The notes under the pieces are model-generated. The model saw only the letters and a program-made list of their open reading frames with translations, did no database searches and was not told where the DNA came from. Positions 36,483-48,930 of a DNA stretch of 64,000 bases are shown here, piece by piece (positions within the stretch are counted from its first letter, which is position 1; every line of letters starts with the position of its first letter). Origin of the DNA: Rugalucina vietnamica (Eukaryota; Mollusca; Bivalvia; Lucinida; Lucinidae); assembly GCA_964017185.1 (NCBI GenBank), contig OZ024874.1, forward strand, positions 35,130,721 to 35,194,720, written 5' to 3'. A program made the position numbers and the translations under genes.

Positions 36483-39092
36483 CCCCTATCAGCGTTTTGG
36501 TCAAATAACGTACGGTTTTGGGATTTTATTCAGGGTTTTTAAAAGAGTTTAGCCCAATTGTTGTGAATCAATAATAAAATGCGTCAACCCCGACCATTTT
36601 GTGGGAGAGATTTGATTTTGATAAAATTTGAACCCCTATCAGGGCTTTGGTCAAATCACGTAGGGTTTTGGAATTTTATTCAGGGTTTGAAAAGAGTTTA
36701 GCCCAATTGTTGTGAATCAATCATAAAATGCGTCAACCCCGACCAATTTGGGGAGAAATTTGATTTTCAATCGGATTTACTTGAAACCCCTATCAGGGCT
36801 TTGGTCAAATAACGTAGGGTTTTGGGATTTTATTTAGGGTTTGTAAAGAGTTTAGCCCAATTGTTGTGAATCAATAATAAAATGCGTCAACCCCGACCAT
36901 TTTGGGGGAGAGATTTAGTTTTCGATATAATCTAAACCCCTATCAGGGCTTTGGTCAAATCAAGTAGGGTTTTGGGATTTTATTTGGGGTTTGAAAGGAG
37001 TTTAGCTCAATTGTTGTGAATCAATAATAAAATGCGTCAACCCCGACCATTTTGTGGGAGAGATTTGATCTTCGATATAATTTGACCCCCTCCCTATCAG
37101 GGCTTTGGTCAAATCACGTAGAATTTGGGGATTTTATTCAGGGTTTGAAAAGAGTTTAGCCCAATGGTTGTGAATCAATCATAAAATGCGTCAACCCCGA
37201 CCATTTTGGGGAGAAATTAAAATTTTCAATCTAACTTACTTGAAACCCCTATCAGGGCTTCGGTCAAATAACGTAGGGTTTTGGGATTTTAATTAGGGTT
37301 TGTAAAGAGTTTAGCCCAATTGTTGTGAATCAATAATAAAATGCGTCAACCCCGACCATTTTGGGGGAGATATTTAGTTTTCGATATAATCTAAACCCCT
37401 ATCAGGGCTTTGGTCAAATCACGTAGGGTTTGGGGATTTTATTTAGGGTTTGAAAAGAGTTTAGCTCCATTGTTGTGAATCAATAATAAAATGCGTCAAC
37501 CCCGACCATTTTGTGGGAGAGATTTGATCTTGGATATAATTTGAACCCCTCCCTATCAGGGCTTTGGTCAAATCACGTAGGGTTTTGGAATTTTATTCAG
37601 GGTTTGAAAAGAGTTTAGCCCAATGGTTGTGAATCAATCATAAAATGCGTCAACCCCGACCATTTTGGGGAGAAATTAAATTTCCAGTCTAATTTACTGG
37701 AAACCCCTATCAGGGCTTCGGTCAAATAACGTAGGGTTTTGGGATTTTATTTAGGGTTTATAAAGAGTTTAGCCCAATTGTTGTGAATCAATAATAAAAT
37801 GCGTCAACCCCGACCATTTTGGGGGAGATATTTAGTTTTCGATATAATCTAAACCCCTATCAGGGCTTTGGTCAAATCACGTAGGGTTTGGGGATTTTAT
37901 TTAGGGTTTGAAAAGAGTTTAGCTCAATTGTTGTGAATCAATAATAAAATGCGTCAACCCCGACCATTTTGTGGGAGAGATTTGATCTTGGATATAATTT
38001 GAACCCCTCCCTATCAGGGCTTTGGTCAAATCACGTAGGGTTTGTGGATTTTATTCAGGGTTTGAAAAGAGTTTAGCCCAATGGTTGTGAATCAATCATA
38101 AAATGCGTCAACCCCGACCATTTTGGGGAGAAATTAAATTTTCAATCTAATTTACTGGAAACCCCTATCAGGGCTTCGGTCAAATAACGTAGGGTTTTGG
38201 TATTTTATTTAGGGTTTGAAAAGAGTTTAGCCCAATTGTTGTGAATCAATAATAAAATGCGTCAACCCCGACCATTTTGGGGGAGATATTTAGTTTTCGA
38301 TATAATCTAAACCCCTACCAGGGCTTTGGTCAAATCACGTAGGGTTTTGGGATTTTATTAAAGGTTTGAAAAGAGTTTAGCTCAACTGTTGTGAATCAAT
38401 AATAAAATGAGTCAACCCCGACCATTTTGTGGGAGAGATTTGATCTTCGATATAATTTGAAATCCTCCCTATCAGGGCATTGGTCAAATCACGTAGGATT
38501 TTGGGATTTTATTCAGGGTTTGAAAAGAGTTTAGCCCAATTGTTGTGAATCAATCATAAAATGCGTCAACCCCGACCATTTTGGGGAGAAATTAAATTTT
38601 CAATCTAATTTTCTTGAAACCCCTATCAGGGCTTCGGTCAAATAACGTAGGGTTTTGGGATTTTATTTAGGGTTTGAAAAGAGTTTAGCCCAATTGTTGT
38701 GAATCAATAATAAAATGCGTCAACCCCGACCATTTTGGGGGAGATATTTAGTTTTCGATATGATCTAAACCCCTATCAGGGCTTTGGTCAAATCACGTAG
38801 GGTTTTGGGATTTTATTTAGGGTTTGAAAAGAGTTAAGCTCAATTGTTGTGAATCAATAATAAAATGCGTCAACCCCGACCATTTTGTGGGAGAGATTTG
38901 ATCTTCGACATAATTTGAACCCCTCCCTATCAGGGCTTTGGTCAAATCACGTAGGGTTTTGGGATTTTATTCAGGGTTTGAAAAGAGTTTAGCCCAATTG
39001 TTGTGAATCAATCATAAAATGCGTCAACCCCGACCATTTTGGGGAGAAATTAAAATTTTCAATCTGATTTACTTGAAACCCCTATCAGGGCT
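36483..39092 (+). repeat. Satellite array S7 (short, 2610 bp, 17 monomers)
   Basis: Carries four variants shared only with S8: 'gattttgataaaatttg' near 36613, 'ttagctccattg' near 37461, 'ggtattttatttagggtttg' followed by aaaag near 38200, and 'cttcgacataattt' near 38903. No gene. Confidence 0.97.
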
Positions 39093-39269
39093 TAGGTTTA
39101 GGGTTAGGGTTAGGGTTAGGGTTAGGGTTAGAGTTAGGGTTAGGGTTAGGGAGAGGGTTAGGGTTAGGGTTAGGGTTAGGGTTAGGTTAGCGTTAGGGAT
39201 AGGGTTAGGGTTAGGGTTAGGGTTAGGGTTGGGTTAGGGTTAGGGTTAGGGTTAGGGTTAGGGTTAGGG
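39093..39269 (+). repeat. Interstitial telomeric block ITS-8 (177 bp)
   Basis: Same structure as ITS-4. Confidence 0.97.
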
Positions 39270-40784
39270 TATAAGCGGGTGTGCGAAGATGGGCAACTTG
39301 CCCATCTTGGTTATGATCTGATTTTTTTTTTATTTCTGCATTTGTTCTTTTTTGTTCTCCTTTATATTATTAATGATAAAACATGTCCCATTTGGGGTCT
39401 ATTCAGAGAGGGTTAGGGTTAGGATTAGGGTATAAGCTGATGTACGAAGATGGGCAACCAGCCCATCTTGGTTATGATCTGATTCTTTTCTTTCTACATT
39501 TTTTTTTTATTTCTTTTTCCCCCCTTTTTTGTTCGCCTTTATATTATCAGTGATAAACCTTGTCTCAGTTTGGGTCCATTCAGAGATGCTAATCTTTAAT
39601 ATTAAATAACATGAATTCGTATGTAACGTAGGGTTAGGGTTAAGGTTAGGCGCTTGAAACACACCTTGTTTGATTGTGCGCACTTTCAATCTTCTGGCAA
39701 CATGTAGCCCTTATGACGTCAATCTCGCTTGTCATTCAAAATTTGAGCAAGCATTGTATTTGAGCATACTTTGCGCGGCTGACAGTGAGTGGCCATCCAC
39801 GATTTTTCAGTATAGATGTGCCTACGCTTAAGACAATGCTTAACTGGTGTGTGCTTCCAAGAGAAGTAAGTAAAATATAAAGGTTGGACACTTTGGAAGT
39901 AGTTAAATCATTCAAAGGGAGATAGTATGGACCATATTGCACAATTTCGGGTAATGAGCCCTCATCAGTAGCCCTAGAAGTGAACATTTGTAAGTTGTGT
40001 GTATTTGATCGTACAATGGATATAATATTGGCGGTAGATGTTGATTTTCGACTTAATGCAGGCTGACCCAGGTTGGTATACGAGCGTTGTCTTTGGTTAC
40101 ATGAAAACAGAACGTAAAGACTAAATTGACCTCTAAGAATATTGCTTTTAGAGCGGTATTCCATTCGCAGTACCTGTTTTCCAGGAGCAAGTTAAAGAAC
40201 AAAGGTTCTCATGCCTAGCAATTCATTGGACTATATTGGACTTGCAATATCCATGGACTATAGGGGCCGCAGAACTCAGAAAAAATCAATACAATCCAAT
40301 GGACTATATGGGCCTTGTGCAACATCCATGGACTCTACGGGCCGTAGCATTTTTTGGGTTAGGGTTAGGGTCAGGGTGTAAGCTGATGTGCGAAGATAAA
40401 CAACTTGCCCATCTCGGCTATGACCTGATTTTTTTCTTTCTTCATGTTTTCCTTTTGTGTTCTCCTTTATATTATTAATGATAAAACTTGTCTCAGTTGG
40501 GGTCTATTCAGAGATGCTAATCTTTGATATTAGATAACACGAATTCATATGTAACGTTAGTTCGGACAAGCTTTATATGCTTTTTCATATAGATTTCGCG
40601 TGTTCCTTTATTTCTGACGAACAACACAATGTGTTCATATATATATATCACTAAGCATAATGCCGTATGTAACTTCAGTTCGTAGACTGTTTTCATTGCT
40701 CTTAAGGGAACTCAATCTATAGTTCCATTTAGTTCGCACAAACAATATACTGTTTTCAGATATATTAATTAACATAATTTCGTA
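39270..40784 (+). repeat. Spacer of cassette 8 (1515 bp)
   Basis: Palindrome at 39286-39308; 142-codon ORF copy at 39736-40164 (minus). No private difference noticed. Confidence 0.95.
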
Positions 40785-43394
40785 CCCCTATCAGCGTTTT
40801 GGTCAAATAACGTACGGTTTTGGGATTTTATTCAGGGTTTTTAAAAGAGTTTAGCCCAATTGTTGTGAATCAATAATAAAATGCGTCAACCCCGACCATT
40901 TTGTGGGAGAGATTTGATTTTGATAAAATTTGAACCCCTATCAGGGCTTTGGTCAAATCACGTAGGATTTTGGAATTTTATTCAGGGTTTGAAAAGAGTT
41001 TAGCCCAATTGTTGTGAATCAATCATAAAATGCGTCAACCCCGACCAATTTGGGGAGAAATTTGATTTTCAATCGGATTTACTTGAAACCCCTATCAGGG
41101 CTTTGGTCAAATAACGTAGGGTTTTGGGATTTTATTTAGGGTTTGTAAAGAGTTTAGCCCAATTGTTGTGAATCAATAATAAAATGCGTCAACCCCGACC
41201 ATTTTGGGGGAGAGATTTAGTTTTCGATATAATCTAAACCCCTATCAGGGCTTTGGTCAAATCAAGTAGGGTTTTGGGATTTTATTTGGGGTTTGAAAGG
41301 AGTTTAGCTCAATTGTTGTGAATCAATAATAAAATGCGTCAACCCCGACCATTTTGTGGGAGAGATTTGATCTTCGATATAATTTGACCCCCTCCCTATC
41401 AGGGCTTTGGTCAAATCACGTAGAATTTGGGGATTTTATTCAGGGTTTGAAAAGAGTTTAGCCCAATGGTTGTGAATCAATCATAAAATGCGTCAACCCC
41501 GACCATTTTGGGGAGAAATTAAAATTTTCAATCTAACTTACTTGAAACCCCTATCAGGGCTTCGGTCAAATAACGTAGGGTTTTGGGATTTTAATTAGGG
41601 TTTGTAAAGAGTTTAGCCCAATTGTTGTGAATCAATAATAAAATGCGTCAACCCCGACCATTTTGGGGGAGATATTTAGTTTTCGATATAATCTAAACCC
41701 CTATCAGGGCTTTGGTCAAATCACGTAGGGTTTGGGGATTTTATTTAGGGTTTGAAAAGAGTTTAGCTCCATTGTTGTGAATCAATAATAAAATGCGTCA
41801 ACCCCGACCATTTTGTGGGAGAGATTTGATCTTGGATATAATTTGAACCCCTCCCTATCAGGGCTTTGGTCAAATCACGTAGGGTTTTGGAATTTTATTC
41901 AGGGTTTGAAAAGAGTTTAGCCCAATGGTTGTGAATCAATCATAAAATGCGTCAACCCCGACCATTTTGGGGAGAAATTAAATTTCCAGTCTAATTTACT
42001 GGAAACCCCTATCAGGGCTTCGGTCAAATAACGTAGGGTTTTGGGATTTTATTTAGGGTTTATAAAGAGTTTAGCCCAATTGTTGTGAATCAATAATAAA
42101 ATGCGTCAACCCCGACCATTTTGGGGGAGATATTTAGTTTTCGATATAATCTAAACCCCTATCAGGGCTTTGGTCAAATCACGTAGGGTTTGGGGATTTT
42201 ATTTAGGGTTTGAAAAGAGTTTAGCTCAATTGTTGTGAATCAATAATAAAATGCGTCAACCCCGACCATTTTGTGGGAGAGATTTGATCTTGGATATAAT
42301 TTGAACCCCTCCCTATCAGGGCTTTGGTCAAATCACGTAGGGTTTGTGGATTTTATTCAGGGTTTGAAAAGAGTTTAGCCCAATGGTTGTGAATCAATCA
42401 TAAAATGCGTCAACCCCGACCATTTTGGGGAGAAATTAAATTTTCAATCTAATTTACTGGAAACCCCTATCAGGGCTTCGGTCAAATAACGTAGGGTTTT
42501 GGTATTTTATTTAGGGTTTGAAAAGAGTTTAGCCCAATTGTTGTGAATCAATAATAAAATGCGTCAACCCCGACCATTTTGGGGGAGATATTTAGTTTTC
42601 GATATAATCTAAACCCCTACCAGGGCTTTGGTCAAATCACGTAGGGTTTTGGGATTTTATTAAAGGTTTGAAAAGAGTTTAGCTCAACTGTTGTGAATCA
42701 ATAATAAAATGAGTCAACCCCGACCATTTTGTGGGAGAGATTTGATCTTCGATATAATTTGAAATCCTCCCTATCAGGGCATTGGTCAAATCACGTAGGA
42801 TTTTGGGATTTTATTCAGGGTTTGAAAAGAGTTTAGCCCAATTGTTGTGAATCAATCATAAAATGCGTCAACCCCGACCATTTTGGGGAGAAATTAAATT
42901 TTCAATCTAATTTTCTTGAAACCCCTATCAGGGCTTCGGTCAAATAACGTAGGGTTTTGGGATTTTATTTAGGGTTTGAAAAGAGTTTAGCCCAATTGTT
43001 GTGAATCAATAATAAAATGCGTCAACCCCGACCATTTTGGGGGAGATATTTAGTTTTCGATATGATCTAAACGCCTATCAGGGCTTTGGTCAAATCACGT
43101 AGGGTTTTGGGATTTTATTTAGGGTTTGAAAAGAGTTAAGCTCAATTGTTGTGAATCAATAATAAAATGCGTCAACCCCGACCATTTTGTGGGAGAGATT
43201 TGATCTTCGACATAATTTGAACCCCTCCCTATCAGGGCTTTGGTCAAATCACGTAGGGTTTTGGGATTTTATTCAGGGTTTGAAAAGAGTTTAGCCCAAT
43301 TGTTGTGAATCAATCATAAAATGCGTCAACCCCGACCATTTTGGGGAGAAATTAAAATTTTCAATCTGATTTACTTGAAACCCCTATCAGGGCT
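40785..43394 (+). repeat. Satellite array S8 (short, 2610 bp, 17 monomers)
   Basis: Shares the S7 variants near 40917, 41765, 42502 and 43205, and adds its own: 'cgtaggattttggaatt' near 40962 and 'taaacgcctatc' near 43068. S7 and S8 are therefore sister copies. No gene. Confidence 0.97.
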
Positions 43395-43571
43395 TAGGTT
43401 TAGGGTTAGGGTTAGGGTTAGGGTTAGGGTTAGAGTTAGGGTTAGGGTTAGGGAGAGGGTTAGGGTTAGGGTTAGGGTTAGGGTTAGGTTAGCGTTAGGG
43501 ATAGGGTTAGGGTTAGGGTTAGGGTTAGGGTTGGGTTAGGGTTAGGGTTAGGGTTAGGGTTAGGGTTAGGG
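43395..43571 (+). repeat. Interstitial telomeric block ITS-9 (177 bp)
   Basis: Same structure as ITS-4. Confidence 0.97.
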
Positions 43572-45086
43572 TATAAGCGGGTGTGCGAAGATGGGCAACT
43601 TGCCCATCTTGGTTATGATCTGATTTTTTTTTTATTTCTGCATTTGTTCTTTTTTGTTCTCCTTTATATTATTAATGATAAAACATGTCCCATTTGGGGT
43701 CTATTCAGAGAGGGTTAGGGTTAGGATTAGGGTATAAGCTGATGTACGAAGATGGGCAACCAGCCCATCTTGGTTATGATCTGATTCTTTTCTTTCTACA
43801 TTTTTTTTTTATTTCTTTTTCCCCCCTTTTTTGTTCGCCTTTATATTATCAGTGATAAACCTTGTCTCAGTTTGGGTCCATTCAGAGATGCTAATCTTTA
43901 ATATTAAATAACATGAATTCGTATGTAACGTAGGGTTAGGGTTAAGGTTAGGCGCTTGAAACACACCTTGTTTGATTGTGCGCACTTTCAATCTTCTGGC
44001 AACATGTAGCCCTTATGACGTCAATCTCGCTTGTCATTCAAAATTTGAGCAAGCATTGTATTTGAGCATACTTTGCGCGGCTGACAGTGAGTGGCCATCC
44101 ACGATTTTTCAGTATAGATGTGCCTACGCTTAAGACAATGCTTAACTGGTGTGTGCTTCCAAGAGAAGTAAGTAAAATATAAAGGTTGGACACTTTGGAA
44201 GTAGTTAAATCATTCAAAGGGAGATAGTATGGACCATATTGCACAATTTCGGGTAATGAGCCCTCATCAGTAGCCCTAGAAGTGAACATTTGTAAGTTGT
44301 GTGTATTTGATCGTACAATGGATATAATATTGGCGGTAGATGTTGATTTTCGACTTAATGCAGGCTGACCCAGGTTGGTATACGAGCGTTGTCTTTGGTT
44401 ACATGAAAACAGAACGTAAAGACTAAATTGACCTCTAAGAATATTGCTTTTAGAGCGGTATTCCATTCGCAGTACCTGTTTTCCAGGAGCAAGTTAAAGA
44501 ACAAAGGTTCTCATGCCTAGCAATTCATTGGACTATATTGGACTTGCAATATCCATGGACTATAGGGGCCGCAGAACTCAGAAAAAATCAATACAATCCA
44601 ATGGACTATATGGGCCTTGTGCAACATCCATGGACTCTACGGGCCGTAGCATTTTTTGGGTTAGGGTTAGGGTCAGGGTGTAAGCTGATGTGCGAAGATA
44701 AACAACTTGCCCATCTCGGCTATGACCTGATTTTTTTCTTTCTTCATGTTTTCCTTTTGTGTTCTCCTTTATATTATTAATGATAAAACTTGTCTCAGTT
44801 GGGGTCTATTCAGAGATGCTAATCTTTGATATTAGATAACACGAATTCATATGTAACGTTAGTTCGGACAAGCTTTATATGCTTTTTCATATAGATTTCG
44901 CGTGTTCCTTTATTTCTGACGAACAACACAATGTGTTCATATATATATATCACTAAGCATAATGCCGTATGTAACTTCAGTTCGTAGACTGTTTTCATTG
45001 CTCTTAAGGGAACTCAATCTATAGTTCCATTTAGTTCGCACAAACAATATACTGTTTTCAGATATATTAATTAACATAATTTCGTA
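43572..45086 (+). repeat. Spacer of cassette 9 (1515 bp)
   Basis: Palindrome at 43588-43610; 142-codon ORF copy at 44038-44466 (minus). No private difference noticed. Confidence 0.95.
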
Positions 45087-47238
45087 CCCCTATCAGCGTT
45101 TTGGTCAAATAACGTACGGTTTTGGGATTTTATTCAGGGTTTTTAAAAGAGTTTAGCCCAATTGTTGTGAATCAATAATAAAATGCGTCAACCCCGACCA
45201 TTTTGTGGGAGAGATTTGATTTTGATATAATTTGAACCCCTATCAGGGCTTTGGTCAAATCACGTAGGGTTTTGGAATTTTATTCAGGGTTTGAAAAGAG
45301 TTTAGCCCAATTGTTGTGAATCAATCATAAAATGCGTCAACCCCGACCAATTTGGGGAGAAATTTGATTTTCAATCGGATTTACTTGAAACCCCTATCAG
45401 GGCTTTGGTCAAATAACGTAGGGTTTTGGGATTTTATTTAGGGTTTGTAAAGAGTTTAGCCCAATTGTTGTGAATCAATAATAAAATGCGTCAACCCCGA
45501 CCATTTTGGGGGAGAGATTTAGTTTTCGATATAATCTAAACCCCTATCAGGGCTTTGGTCAAATCAAGTAGGGTTTTGGGATTTTATTTGGGGTTTGAAA
45601 GGAGTTTAGCTCAATTGTTGTGAATCAATAATAAAATGCGTCAACCCCGACCATTTTGTGGGAGAGATTTGATCTTCGATATAATTTGACCCCCTCCCTA
45701 TCAGGGCTTTGGTCAAATCACGTAGAATTTGGGGATTTTATTCAGGGTTTGAAAAGAGTTTAGCCCAATGGTTGTGAATCAATCATAAAATGCGTCAACC
45801 CCGACCATTTTGGGGAGAAATTAAAATTTTCAATCTAACTTACTTGAAACCCCTATCAGGGCTTCGGTCAAATAACGTAGGGTTTTGGGATTTTAATTAG
45901 GGTTTGTAAAGAGTTTAGCCCAATTGTTGTGAATCAATAATAAAATGCGTCAACCCCGACCATTTTGGGGGAGATATTTAGTTTTCGATATAATCTAAAC
46001 CCCTATCAGGGCTTTGGTCAAATCACGTAGGGTTTGGGGATTTTATTTAGGGTTTGAAAAGAGTTTAGCTCAATTGTTGTGAATCAATAATAAAATGCGT
46101 CAACCCCGACCATTTTGTGGGAGAGATTTGATCTTGGATATAATTTGAACCCCTCCCTATCAGGGCTTTGGTCAAATCACGTAGGGTTTGTGGATTTTAT
46201 TCAGGGTTTGAAAAGAGTTTAGCCCAATGGTTGTGAATCAATCATAAAATGCGTCAACCCCGACCATTTTGGGGAGAAATTAAATTTTCAATCTAATTTA
46301 CTGGAAACCCCTATCAGGGCTTCGGTCAAATAACGTAGGGTTTTGGTATTTTATTTAGGGTTTGTAAAGAGTTTAGCCCAATTGTTGTGAATCAATAATA
46401 AAATGCGTCAACCCCGACCATTTTGGGGGAGATATTTAGTTTTCGATATAATCTAAACCCCTACCAGGGCTTTGGTCAAATCACGTAGGGTTTTGGGATT
46501 TTATTAAAGGTTTGAAAAGAGTTTAGCTCAACTGTTGTGAATCAATAATAAAATGAGTCAACCCCGACCATTTTGTGGGAGAGATTTGATCTTCGATATA
46601 ATTTGAAATCCTCCCTATCAGGGCATTGGTCAAATCACGTAGGATTTTGGGATTTTATTCAGGGTTTGAAAAGAGTTTAGCCCAATTGTTGTGAATCAAT
46701 CATAAAATGCGTCAACCCCGACCATTTTGGGGAGAAATTAAATTTTCAATCTAATTTTCTTGAAACCCCTATCAGGGCTTCGGTCAAATAACGTAGGGTT
46801 TTGGGATTTTATTTAGGGTTTGAAAAGAGTTTAGCCCAATTGTTGTGAATCAATAATAAAATGCGTCAACCCCGACCATTTTGGGGGAGATATTTAGTTT
46901 TCGATATGATCTAAACCCCTATCAGGGCTTTGGTCAAATCACGTAGGGTTTTGGGATTTTATTTAGGGTTTGAAAAGAGTTAAGCTCAATTGTTGTGAAT
47001 CAATAATAAAATGCGTCAACCCCGACCATTTTGTGGGAGAGATTTGATCTTCGATATAATTTGAACCCCTCCCTATCAGGGCTTTGGTCAAATCACGTAG
47101 GGTTTTGGGATTTTATTCAGGGTTTGAAAAGAGTTTAGCCCAATTGTTGTGAATCAATCATAAAATGCGTCAACCCCGACCATTTTGGGGAGAAATTAAA
47201 ATTTTCAATCTGATTTACTTGAAACCCCTATCAGGGCT
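45087..47238 (+). repeat. Satellite array S9 (short with 458 bp deletion, 2152 bp, 14 monomers)
   Basis: Lacks exactly one b-c-a trimer. The type b monomer at 46027 ('gtagggtttggggatt') is followed at 46181 by the 'gtagggtttgtggatt' monomer. In other arrays an 'ttttggaatt' c monomer, a 'tttataaag' a monomer and a second 'tttggggatt' b monomer lie between. The deleted length equals the distance between two near-identical b monomers, as expected from unequal exchange or slippage. Confidence 0.96.
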
Positions 47239-47415
47239 TAGGTTTAGGGTTAGGGTTAGGGTTAGGGTTAGGGTTAGAGTTAGGGTTAGGGTTAGGGAGA
47301 GGGTTAGGGTTAGGGTTAGGGTTAGGGTTAGGTTAGCGTTAGGGATAGGGTTAGGGTTAGGGTTAGGGTTAGGGTTGGGTTAGGGTTAGGGTTAGGGTTA
47401 GGGTTAGGGTTAGGG
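47239..47415 (+). repeat. Interstitial telomeric block ITS-10 (177 bp)
   Basis: Same structure as ITS-4. Confidence 0.97.
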
Positions 47416-48930
47416 TATAAGCGGGTGTGCGAAGATGGGCAACTTGCCCATCTTGGTTATGATCTGATTTTTTTTTTATTTCTGCATTTGTTCTTTTTTG
47501 TTCTCCTTTATATTATTAATGATAAAACATGTCCCATTTGGGGTCTATTCAGAGAGGGTTAGGGTTAGGATTAGGGTATAAGCTGATGTACGAAGATGGG
47601 CAACCAGCCCATCTTGGTTATGATCTGATTCTTTTCTTTCTACATTTTTTTTTTATTTCTTTTTCCCCCCTTTTTTGTTCGCCTTTATATTATCAGTGAT
47701 AAACCTTGTCTCAGTTTGGGTCCATTCAGAGATGCTAATCTTTAATATTAAATAACATGAATTCGTATGTAACGTAGGGTTAGGGTTAAGGTTAGGCGCT
47801 TGAAACACACCTTGTTTGATTGTGCGCACTTTCAATCTTCTGGCAACATGTAGCCCTTATGACGTCAATCTCGCTTGTCATTCAAAATTTGAGCAAGCAT
47901 TGTATTTGAGCATACTTTGCGCGGCTGACAGTGAGTGGCCATCCACGATTTTTCAGTATAGATGTGCCTACGCTTAAGACAATGCTTAACTGGTGTGTGC
48001 TTCCAAGAGAAGTAAGTAAAATATAAAGGTTGGACACTTTGGAAGTAGTTAAATCATTCAAAGGGAGATAGTATGGACCATATTGCACAATTTCGGGTAA
48101 TGAGCCCTCATCAGTAGCCCTAGAAGTGAACATTTGTAAGTTGTGTGTATTTGATCGTACAATGGATATAATATTGGCGGTAGATGTTGATTTTCGACTT
48201 AATGCAGGCTGACCCAGGTTGGTATACGAGCGTTGTCTTTGGTTACATGAAAACAGAACGTAAAGACTAAATTGACCTCTAAGAATATTGCTTTTAGAGC
48301 GGTATTCCATTCGCAGTACCTGTTTTCCAGGAGCAAGTTAAAGAACAAAGGTTCTCATGCCTAGCAATTCATTGGACTATATTGGACTTGCAATATCCAT
48401 GGACTATAGGGGCCGCAGAACTCAGAAAAAATCAATACAATCCAATGGACTATATGGGCCTTGTGCAACATCCATGGACTCTACGGGCCGTAGCATTTTT
48501 TGGGTTAGGGTTAGGGTCAGGGTGTAAGCTGATGTGCGAAGATAAACAACTTGCCCATCTCGGCTATGACCTGATTTTTTTCTTTCTTCATGTTTTCCTT
48601 TTGTGTTCTCCTTTATATTATTAATGATAAAACTTGTCTCAGTTGGGGTCTATTCAGAGATGCTAATCTTTGATATTAGATAACACGAATTCATATGTAA
48701 CGTTAGTTCGGACAAGCTTTATATGCTTTTTCATATAGATTTCGCGTGTTCCTTTATTTCTGACGAACAACACAATGTGTTCATATATATATATCACTAA
48801 GCATAATGCCGTATGTAACTTCAGTTCGTAGACTGTTTTCATTGCTCTTAAGGGAACTCAATCTATAGTTCCATTTAGTTCGCACAAACAATATACTGTT
48901 TTCAGATATATTAATTAACATAATTTCGTA
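47416..48930 (+). repeat. Spacer of cassette 10 (1515 bp)
   Basis: Palindrome at 47432-47454; 142-codon ORF copy at 47882-48310 (minus). First of three cassettes repeating at exactly 4302 bp. Confidence 0.95.
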
